Notes under the pieces: model-generated
What the model was told of the DNA's origin: nothing
The model's database searches: none
The model's input: the letters and a program-made list of their open reading frames with translations, nothing else
Made by a program: the position numbers and the translations under genes
Source of the DNA: Candidatus Hydrogenedentota bacterium
GTDB lineage: Bacteria; Hydrogenedentota; Hydrogenedentia; Hydrogenedentales; CAITNO01
Reading direction: 5' to 3'
Assembly (NCBI GenBank): GCA_007124105.1
Contig: SLFT01000046.1
Span: 1 to 5,090, forward strand
DNA: 5,090 bases
In this document: piece by piece, positions 1 to 5,090 of the stretch
Layout: every line of letters begins with the position of its first letter
Position numbering within the stretch: the first letter of the stretch is position 1

Positions 1-654
1 GGGGAATTGCGCTGTGTTGGCGTACTCCAACTGTACAAAAAACGCGGCATAGTGGCCCTCGTCAGGCTGGGGCGGATCGGCCACGTAGACGCCGTCTTCA
101 TATTCCGCAAGGGGTGCAACAGTCCACGCCCCTGGCGGCAACTTATGATTACGAAAGTCGCGCAGCCCTTCTGTCGGTTGCGTAGCCTGCCACACGCGCA
201 CATCCACTGGAGGATTATCCGGGTCAACTGCCACATGGATGGCGCCGTCCTCCTCGAATGAATAGGTGAATTGGGGCAAGGGCTTGTTCTGGGTCACCGC
301 CATGTACCAGGCGAGCATCATGCCCACGGGATTACCGGGGTCCGTGATGTCATCACCTGCGCCCAGACCGCCCATGCCGTGGCCCACATTGGGCACGTAA
401 CACAGATGCGCGGGCGCCGCCAGATCATGGTAGTACAATTCCGCGGTATCAGGTACAAAGAATTCATCGCCTGTGGCGTTCAGCATGAATTTGGGCATGG
501 CATATCTACCGCGCAACGAATACTCGTACGGGTCCACATAGTCCAGCAGCATTTCCGCCTCGGGCGTAATTTCTTCCTCGTCGGACCCGGGCAGCATCTG
601 GTCGAAAACCTGTTCCTGCGCGTAATCGTAGATGGCCGGCGACCAGTATCCGTA
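1..654 (-). repeat. Paralogous coding repeat, copy in the lipoprotein gene
   Basis: These 654 bases align without a gap to 4437-5090 at a constant offset of 4436. The translations share 147 of 218 residues (about 67%, counted by hand). The longest base-identical block I found is 34 bases, 363-396 against 4799-4832, over the catalytic-His motif VGHGMGG. The repeat is cut by both window edges, so its true length is greater. Confidence 0.9.
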
Positions 655-3003
655 AGCCGAACGGTGATGCAACAAATGGTCTTTCATATTCAATACATTG
701 ATGACAATAGGCGCTATCGCCTGCACGCGCGCATCCACCGCCCCTGCCATCCAGGTTGTCCAGCCACGTTTTGAGGCGCCCGTCACCACGAACCCGTCAA
801 CCGCCACAGGCGACGCCAGACCGCCCAGAATCTCTTCCGTCATATCCATGGCCTTCACCGCCGCTTTGGCCATGGGAAACAGCAACGGCCACGCCGCATT
901 CGGTTCACCGCCCGTTTCACGATAGGATTCGGTATATTTGTTATACGAATAAGCGATGATTGCGTCTTCCGTACGCCGCCGCAGCAGAAAATCGTTATCG
1001 CTGAAATTATCCTGTTCGCCCGGCGCAACGACCTCTTCGTTGAAGTAAATGGGCTGGCTCGGGATATTCTTGATATGCACCACTGTGGTGCCGGTCACCA
1101 CGGCGATCATTTCAAAGACATCCTCGACAACCGCGCCGGAGGTGCGACTGCCGCCGTCAATAAACAGCATGGCGTGATCACTCGTTTTGTTTGTGGGCAC
1201 TATGATTGTCACTGGATGTATCCATTCGACGTAACCGTCATAAACGGCATCGTCAGGATTCCAGCATTGCGACGTGAGCGTATCCACCAGATAAGCCGTT
1301 GCAACATGCTCCGTAATAGTTCCGTACGGTGGCATTTCCTCCTCCCAATAGATCTGCTCCATTCTTGGCGTCGTATAATCAAAACACCCATCGTCATGGG
1401 AGACATAATCGTATATGGACGGCAGCATGGTCACTGTCTGCTCCGTTGCGGCCTCAAGCGGCGGCGATTCCGCATCCGCCTGGCTATGCCGGTACGACAC
1501 GGTCAAGGTCGCCTGGTATGCGCCCGCCGCCGTGTACTGATGTTCCGGGAACGGCGCCGTACTTTCGACACCGTCGCCGAATGCCCACAAATACTCGTCA
1601 ACAGGGCGGGCGCCCGACGGTTGTTCCGCAACTTCAAACCGAACGGTATCCACGTAGGTATATCCGTTCTCGGGCGCGGCAGTAAACGCCGCCGTGGGCG
1701 GCAAATCAACTGTCACAGTACGGGTTAACGAGGCGGAAGCGTTGGCCGTGTTGACAGTAAGCGTAACCGTATATACGTCCGGCGCGGCATACTGGTGGGA
1801 AATTGTCTGGCCCTCTTGCTCGGTTCCGTCGCCAAGGTTCCATAGATAGGCTTCAACAGGCGCATTATCGGGTACGGTAGCAATCCCCTCAAACACAACT
1901 TCGTCGTCAACCCAGACCAACTCCGGCGTCCAACTGAAGGCCACCGACATCTCTTCCTCGCCTTCGACTGGTTCGCCTTCTGCGGACTCACCCTCGGCTG
2001 GCTCGCCCTCGGCTGACTCGCCCTCGGCTGACTCACCCTCGGCTGACTCACCCTCGGCTGACTCACCCTCGGCTGACTCACCCTCGGCTGACTCGCCTTC
2101 AACCGGTTCGCCCTCGCCTTCTCCAACTTCGCCCTCGGCAGGAGGCATCTCGCCTTCACTGGGTTCCCCCTCACCGGGTTCGTCCTCGCCTTCCACAACA
2201 AGCGGTCGCCCGGCAATTGCCAAAATTCGTTTTGGGCCGTACCAGGAGCCGAGGCTAACCAGATGGTTGTCCAGTTCATCGTGACCGAACCAACCAAAGG
2301 GCGGCGTATGGTCGTGCCGCACTGCAAAGTAACACCGTGTCGGCGAGAAATTTCGGCGACCGTTCCGCGTTATGTAGACGTTGTCTCCATGATTTACCAG
2401 CCCTAAACCATCGAAAAGGGCCGACACATCGCCGTCCGTGCAATAGAAAGCCATGAGATCGTTCCAGTCGGCGACCCGATAGGCCGCTCCAAACTCTTCC
2501 AATACGTGCTGCTCCCAATCAGACACATCGGAATAATAGCCTTCCGTAACAGCAAAATCCGTTGCCTGAGGCCCGGACGTATAATTGTCGCACGGATCAT
2601 CTATCTCTGTTTCGCCTTCAGGCGTTTCCACCTCGCCTTCCGGCGTCTCGCCTTCTCCTTCCTGTGGTTCGCCCTCGCCTTCGTCGCTCAACGGCGCAAA
2701 CCGGGCTACAACATGCATATCTTTCGTGATGTCAAATGAAACAGGATTCTCCCCCACAGCATCCAGCAGCTCGGCCAGATCGCCTTCCCAGGCTTCAAAG
2801 ATGTACCCCGCTACCGCCGTCGCTTCCACCGTAACCGTTGTGCCGCGGCGATACTTATCCTGGTCCGGCGTCCTGGTCGCCTCGCCGGCGGCCACAGGTT
2901 CTACCTCGACCGTAAGCGTGTATTCCGGAGCGCATCCGAACAGTCCCGCAATCACAAGTCCGCCGAAAACCAGCCCTGTAATGCCTGAATGAATCTTAAC
3001 CAT
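1..3003 (-). CDS. Multidomain secreted lipoprotein: InlB-like, two PKD and PqaA-type alpha/beta-hydrolase domains (3' end cut)
   Basis: The frame is open for 1001 codons from the ATG at 3003 to the left edge, with no stop. Residues 1-24 form a lipoprotein signal: a short basic start, a hydrophobic core and LFGC, with Cys24 as the predicted lipidated residue (Phe at -2 is slightly atypical). Residues 28-103 resemble an InlB B-repeat (GYIFEAWEGD, ending VVARF). Residues 106-136 are an EGE-rich linker. Residues 137-270 are a Trp/Tyr/His-rich domain I do not recognise. Residues 274-351 are a second acidic linker. Two PKD domains follow at about 352-433 (YLWNLGDG) and 434-525 (YLWAFGDG). From about 527 the protein matches the PhoPQ-activated pathogenicity-related (PqaA, PF10142) family: GASKRGWT with nucleophile Ser744, NATGDEFF with probable Asp846, and VGHGMGG with His875, followed by the family's C-terminal beta-rich tail. 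By family it is a serine hydrolase whose substrate is unknown. It is probably anchored to a membrane on the outside of the cytoplasm, with linkers holding the catalytic region away from it. It is the tandem paralogue of the gene at 3264-5090. An in-frame ATG at 3108 is an alternative start. Confidence 0.93.
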   Translation of the reverse strand, partial: MVKIHSGITGLVFGGLVIAGLFGCAPEYTLTVEVEPVAAGEATRTPDQDKYRRGTTVTVEATAVAGYIFEAWEGDLAELLDAVGENPVSFDITKDMHVVARFAPLSDEGEGEPQEGEGETPEGEVETPEGETEIDDPCDNYTSGPQATDFAVTEGYYSDVSDWEQHVLEEFGAAYRVADWNDLMAFYCTDGDVSALFDGLGLVNHGDNVYITRNGRRNFSPTRCYFAVRHDHTPPFGWFGHDELDNHLVSLGSWYGPKRILAIAGRPLVVEGEDEPGEGEPSEGEMPPAEGEVGEGEGEPVEGESAEGESAEGESAEGESAEGESAEGESAEGEPAEGESAEGEPVEGEEEMSVAFSWTPELVWVDDEVVFEGIATVPDNAPVEAYLWNLGDGTEQEGQTISHQYAAPDVYTVTLTVNTANASASLTRTVTVDLPPTAAFTAAPENGYTYVDTVRFEVAEQPSGARPVDEYLWAFGDGVESTAPFPEHQYTAAGAYQATLTVSYRHSQADAESPPLEAATEQTVTMLPSIYDYVSHDDGCFDYTTPRMEQIYWEEEMPPYGTITEHVATAYLVDTLTSQCWNPDDAVYDGYVEWIHPVTIIVPTNKTSDHAMLFIDGGSRTSGAVVEDVFEMIAVVTGTTVVHIKNIPSQPIYFNEEVVAPGEQDNFSDNDFLLRRRTEDAIIAYSYNKYTESYRETGGEPNAAWPLLFPMAKAAVKAMDMTEEILGGLASPVAVDGFVVTGASKRGWTTWMAGAVDARVQAIAPIVINVLNMKDHLLHHRSAYGYWSPAIYDYAQEQVFDQMLPGSDEEEITPEAEMLLDYVDPYEYSLRGRYAMPKFMLNATGDEFFVPDTAELYYHDLAAPAHLCYVPNVGHGMGGLGAGDDITDPGNPVGMMLAWYMAVTQNKPLPQFTYSFEEDGAIHVAVDPDNPPVDVRVWQATQPTEGLRDFRNHKLPPGAWTVAPLAEYEDGVYVADPPQPDEGHYAAFFVQLEYANTAQFP
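1966..2115 (-). repeat. Tandem 15-base repeat coding for an EGE pentapeptide linker
   Basis: Ten in-phase 15-base units encode five-residue repeats with consensus SAEGE (units vary as PAEGE and PVEGE), spanning about residues 297-346 of the lipoprotein. Four adjacent units (2026-2085) are identical at the base level, and the flanking ones differ by a few bases. Each unit is five codons, so gain or loss of a unit keeps the frame. It forms the core of the acidic, probably unstructured linker between the unrecognised domain and the first PKD domain. Confidence 0.95.
2611..2688 (-). repeat. Degenerate EGE-rich linker coding repeat
   Basis: This stretch codes residues 106-131 of the lipoprotein, made of EGEGEP, EGEGETP and EGEVETP-like units. 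It is the same linker type as the longer array at 1966-2115 but is more diverged. It joins the InlB-like domain to the unrecognised domain. Confidence 0.75.
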
Positions 3004-3009
3004 TGTTTG

Positions 3010-3018
3010 CCTCTCCTT
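3010..3018 (-). promoter_or_regulatory. Ribosome binding site of the lipoprotein gene
   Basis: AAGGAGAGG on the minus strand contains a full AAGGAG. Nine bases lie between AAGGAG and the ATG at 3003-3001. This spacing, and the typical lipoprotein signal that begins right after this ATG, are the reasons for choosing 3003 as the start over the in-frame ATG at 3108. Confidence 0.75.
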
Positions 3019-3078
3019 GCTATGGCGCTGTCGCGGTTGCCGTCGTTTCGTTGTGATCCTGTTCCCAGTCTGCTGCTG

Positions 3079-3094
3079 CCGGCATCTTTGCCGG
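3079..3094 (-). other. Short GC-rich hairpin in the lipoprotein gene leader
   Basis: CCGGC (3094-3090) and GCCGG (3083-3079) form a 5-base-pair stem around a 6-base loop in the predicted 5' leader. It resembles no riboswitch or attenuator I recognise and may simply reflect local GC richness. Confidence 0.25.
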
Positions 3095-3108
3095 GCCGCG
3101 CCGCTCAT

Positions 3109-3138
3109 CGTATTTCGTTTCCTCCACAATTCGTGGAG
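3109..3138 (-). promoter_or_regulatory. Leader hairpin carrying a second GGAGG before an in-frame upstream ATG
   Basis: In the leader, CTCCAC (3138-3133) and GTGGAG (3127-3122) form a perfect 6-base-pair stem around a 5-base loop. The 3' arm contains most of a GGAGG (3125-3121), which stands 12 bases before an ATG at 3108-3106. That ATG is in frame with the lipoprotein gene, 35 codons upstream, with no stop between. The hairpin could hide this GGAGG. There is no T run after it, so it is not a terminator. Any regulatory role is inference. Confidence 0.4.
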
Positions 3139-3162
3139 ACGCGCGTCACTGTGGTCATGCCT

Positions 3163-3191
3163 ATTATAGCCACCTGTGCAGTTACCCGCAA
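3163..3191 (-). promoter_or_regulatory. Sigma70-like promoter for the downstream lipoprotein gene
   Basis: On the minus strand a perfect -10 hexamer TATAAT occupies 3168-3163. Seventeen bases upstream lies TTGCGG (3191-3186), which keeps the TTG of the -35 consensus. The -35 hexamer overlaps the last bases of the preceding terminator's T run, so terminator and promoter are packed together. The expected transcription start is near 3156, giving a leader of about 150 bases before the ATG at 3003. Placement after a terminator and before a gene that otherwise has no promoter supports it. The weak -35 leaves some doubt. Confidence 0.68.
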
Positions 3192-3240
3192 AAAAAACGT
3201 GGCTCCCGCAACTGTATCGCCGCACAGTTCCGAGAACCAC
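3190..3240 (-). terminator. Intrinsic terminator of the PqaA-C45 fusion gene
   Basis: Read on the minus strand, GTGGTTCTCG (3240-3231) pairs with CGGGAGCCAC (3208-3199) over 10 base pairs with two G-U wobbles. Past one G-G mismatch, AACTGT pairs with ACAGTT over six more, closing an 8-base loop. The stem is followed by one G and eight consecutive Ts (3197-3190). It begins 23 bases after the TGA at 3264-3266, the normal place for a Rho-independent terminator. On the plus strand the hairpin is not followed by a T run, so it should act in one direction only. It separates the two paralogues into different transcripts. Confidence 0.9.
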
Positions 3241-3263
3241 AATAAACAATCATCGCATGAGAC

Positions 3264-5090
3264 TCAGGGCAGCAACTCCTGTAAATAGAAATCTGTGTCA
3301 GGTCTTCCCGCGTCGTCCACGCTGTCAGCAGTTGAGAAAACCAGTTCCATATTTCTGGCGTCAATTACAATGTTCAACAGATTGCGCCCCGCTTCTGCAA
3401 AAGGCTGCTCGCCAGCAAGGGCCGCTAAGTTGGCCAGCGATACAGGGCCTTGTTGCATGTACGCTGCAATACTCGTCTCTAACGCTTCCTCGAGTTCAGG
3501 GGTTATGGCGGCATAAACAATGCCCCGGTTTGTAGCGCCGAAATTAGGCGCCATATCATAGCGTTCATCCACAATGCCGCCGGACGCGTCGCTGCGCAGC
3601 AGGACACTGCGCCGTTCATTGCGTCCGTCGCCCAGCGCCAGGGTGGTGGCATATTGCGGCGGCGCGGCTTTGACCTGGGTTATCGCCTGGCGCAGACTGA
3701 GCGCGTCATACAGGATTGAACGGGTAAGCGAAAGTGTATTCTTAACGTTCGCGCCGTCGCCCGCATCGGCAATTTCCACGGCTGAAATGCCGCTGAGATT
3801 GGCGCCTACACGACCGATAGCGAGCCCGGCATGGGTGAATACGACGTGTGGTACGCCGCTATCAGGAATGTAAACGATGGCGCACTGGGTCTGCCGTAAT
3901 TGATCGGTCATCGGGCCGTTGAGGGTGATGGCGTGTCCAGCGTCCGTGCCGCCCATCAATTCCCGGTATACCGATGTAGTGGCGGCGCTCCATGCGCCCG
4001 CAGGCTCGCGCAGCATGGCCGCGTGGGCATGCTCCAGTTGCGCAAGCGTCACTGACACGTCTGGCGCCTCGGCTATGCCCTGTATCTCCTCGACAATACG
4101 CGGGTCAATCACGGCAGCCGCCTGTTCCCACGCAGCTGTCAGCCAGGCGTCGTCCCGACCTGTATCGGTTTTGTAGGCGTCAATATAGGCGGGAATAAAC
4201 GTATTGATTTCGTCGGCCATCAATTGACCGTAGTAATTGCCCATTTCGTAAGGAGTACCGTAGACAACGATAACCGGCAGTTTCTCCTCGCCAAAGGGTA
4301 CGGCGTCGGCCCGTAATTCGTTGGCCACATAGCCTGTAAATTCGGGGAACGCCTCGGGCCACACGCGCACGCCTGTCGAGAAGACGAGGTTCGGAACGGT
4401 GTATCCCAAGCCTTGAAGGATCAGGCGCAGACTCCCATGAAATTGCGCCTCGTTGTTGTATTCCAATTGCACGAAATAGGCCATGTAATGCCCATCTGTT
4501 GGTTCCGGCGCCGGGGTTACATAAACATGTTGCGACTTTGCCTGCAACGTCACAGATGTCCAGGCATTTTCAGGGAGTTTGTGGTTACGGAAATCACGCA
4601 ATCCAGGCGTTTCCTGCTCGACGCGCCACAGCCGCACCGCGCTCGGTGGATTGGCCGGGTCGGTTTCCACGCGAATGGCGCCGTCTTCTTCAAAAGAATA
4701 GCTGAACTGGGGAATGGTCTTTCCCTGCGTCACCGCCATGTGCCAGGCAAGAAACATGCCCAGCGGATTGCTCGAGTCCGTAATATCCGCGGAACTGTCC
4801 AGACCGCCCATGCCGTGGCCCACATTGGGCACATAACAGAGACGGTCGTTTTCTTTCATGTCATGGAAGTAGTATTCGGCGGTGTCAGGCACGAAGAACT
4901 CGTCGCCCGTAGCGTTCAGCATGAATAGGGGCATGGGATAGCGACCCTTCAGCAAATGCTCGTAGGGATCAACAATATCCAGGAGAGCCTGCGCCTCGGG
5001 CAACGCCTCTTCCCCCGTGATTACGGGCAGCATCTGTTCGAATACGCGCTCCTGCGCATAATCGTAGATGGCTGGCGACCAGTATCCGTA
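3264..5090 (-). CDS. PqaA-type hydrolase fused to a peptidase C45-like Ntn-hydrolase domain (5' end cut)
   Basis: 608 codons are visible before a TGA at 3264-3266; the start lies beyond the right edge. Visible residues 1-218 are the C-terminal part of a PqaA-type alpha/beta-hydrolase, including NATGDEFF (probable acid Asp) and VGHGMGG (His); the GxSKRGW nucleophile segment would lie outside the window. A connector leads to a region from about residue 270 to the end (about 338 residues), the usual size of a peptidase C45 / acyl-coenzyme A:6-aminopenicillanic acid acyltransferase-like domain. Family-like signs are the entry motif GTPYEMGNYYGQLMADEI (Pro280-Gly284), a GANLSGISAVEI segment resembling the family's GMNxxGIAVSEIG, and TN at 520-521. 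The nucleophile cysteine is not found: the matching stretch is GAWSAATTS, with Trp367 where Cys is expected, and the usual RNxDW is replaced by LNGPM. The C45-like region may be catalytically altered or dead. By family these enzymes cleave or transfer acyl groups at amide bonds; the substrate here is unknown. The gene ends 23 bases before a strong terminator and precedes its paralogue at 1-3003. The PqaA assignment is firm; the C45 assignment rests on remembered motifs. Confidence 0.92.
   Translation of the reverse strand, partial: YGYWSPAIYDYAQERVFEQMLPVITGEEALPEAQALLDIVDPYEHLLKGRYPMPLFMLNATGDEFFVPDTAEYYFHDMKENDRLCYVPNVGHGMGGLDSSADITDSSNPLGMFLAWHMAVTQGKTIPQFSYSFEEDGAIRVETDPANPPSAVRLWRVEQETPGLRDFRNHKLPENAWTSVTLQAKSQHVYVTPAPEPTDGHYMAYFVQLEYNNEAQFHGSLRLILQGLGYTVPNLVFSTGVRVWPEAFPEFTGYVANELRADAVPFGEEKLPVIVVYGTPYEMGNYYGQLMADEINTFIPAYIDAYKTDTGRDDAWLTAAWEQAAAVIDPRIVEEIQGIAEAPDVSVTLAQLEHAHAAMLREPAGAWSAATTSVYRELMGGTDAGHAITLNGPMTDQLRQTQCAIVYIPDSGVPHVVFTHAGLAIGRVGANLSGISAVEIADAGDGANVKNTLSLTRSILYDALSLRQAITQVKAAPPQYATTLALGDGRNERRSVLLRSDASGGIVDERYDMAPNFGATNRGIVYAAITPELEEALETSIAAYMQQGPVSLANLAALAGEQPFAEAGRNLLNIVIDARNMELVFSTADSVDDAGRPDTDFYLQELLP
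4437..5090 (-). repeat. Paralogous coding repeat, copy in the PqaA-C45 fusion gene
   Basis: This is the direct-repeat partner of 1-654, in the same orientation and frame. Identity is highest around NATGDEFFVPDTAE (all 14 residues), the catalytic-His motif and GLRDFRNHKLP. It is lowest in the loop after QMLP and in the beta-rich tail, the pattern expected of diverged duplicates kept under selection for the hydrolase fold. Confidence 0.9.

Larger units (their letters stand above)
3004..3263. other. Intergenic spacer between the tandem paralogues
   Basis: The 260 bases hold, in minus-strand order, a terminator, a promoter, two hairpins and a ribosome binding site, listed separately. No convincing small gene or structured RNA of a known class was seen on either strand. 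Confidence 0.8.

Noticed and set aside
271..774. Plus-strand open frame that resembles another plus-strand frame at 4413-4928
   Set aside because: The similarity is the antisense image of the two paralogous minus-strand genes. The minus-strand translations carry recognisable hydrolase motifs and these frames do not.
1075..1728. Long plus-strand open frame with Arg/His-rich product
   Set aside because: It lies wholly opposite the PKD and PqaA coding region, has no recognisable domain, and has a composition typical of an antisense frame in GC-rich coding DNA.
1966..2115. CRISPR-like repeated array
   Set aside because: The units are contiguous 15-base repeats without spacers, in phase with a coding frame.
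1725..2327. Minus-strand frame with repeated SQPRV-type peptide
   Set aside because: It is the 15-base repeat read in the wrong frame. The correct frame gives the EGE linker and continues into PKD domains on one side and the signal peptide on the other.
2585..2992. Plus-strand Ser/Pro-rich frame resembling a secreted linker protein
   Set aside because: It is antisense to the EGE-rich linker and InlB-like domain; Ser/Pro runs are what such codons give on the other strand.
3122..3138. Second terminator or known riboswitch in the leader
   Set aside because: The stem is only 6 base pairs with no T run after it, and the leader shows no motif of a riboswitch class I recognise.

Overview
The window holds two large genes on the minus strand, each cut by a window edge, with a 260-base spacer between them. 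The rest of the sequence is coding, and I see no RNA gene, insertion sequence, CRISPR array or plus-strand gene that I can support. The right-hand gene (gene A, 3264-5090, start beyond the right edge) encodes the end of a PqaA-type alpha/beta-hydrolase region followed directly by a peptidase C45-like (Ntn-hydrolase fold) region, which lacks the usual catalytic cysteine. The left-hand gene (gene B, 1-3003, end beyond the left edge) encodes a very long secreted lipoprotein. In order it has a lipoprotein signal, an InlB B-repeat-like domain, a Glu-Gly-Glu linker, an unrecognised domain, a second long linker built on tandem 15-base repeats, two PKD domains, and a PqaA-type hydrolase with Ser, Asp and His in place.

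The two genes are tandem paralogues. The last 218 visible codons of gene B align without a gap to the first 218 visible codons of gene A at about 67% amino-acid identity (hand count). Because gene A continues into the C45-like region exactly where gene B leaves the window, gene B may continue into one as well, but this cannot be seen.

The spacer (3004-3263) is well organised on the minus strand. A strong intrinsic terminator follows gene A. A sigma70-like promoter with a perfect TATAAT lies immediately after it, then a leader of about 150 bases with two hairpins, then a good Shine-Dalgarno site before gene B. The two paralogues are therefore probably separate transcription units. An in-frame upstream ATG in the leader leaves some doubt about the start of gene B.

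Organism: the DNA is moderately GC-rich. Acidic EGE/EGEGEP linkers in large secreted multidomain lipoproteins, together with PKD domains and PqaA-type hydrolases, fit lineages such as Hydrogenedentota, Lentisphaerota or neighbouring Planctomycetota/Verrucomicrobiota-type bacteria. This is inference from protein style; no marker gene is present. The likely role is a surface or periplasmic pair of ester- or amide-hydrolysing enzymes, with the substrate unknown.
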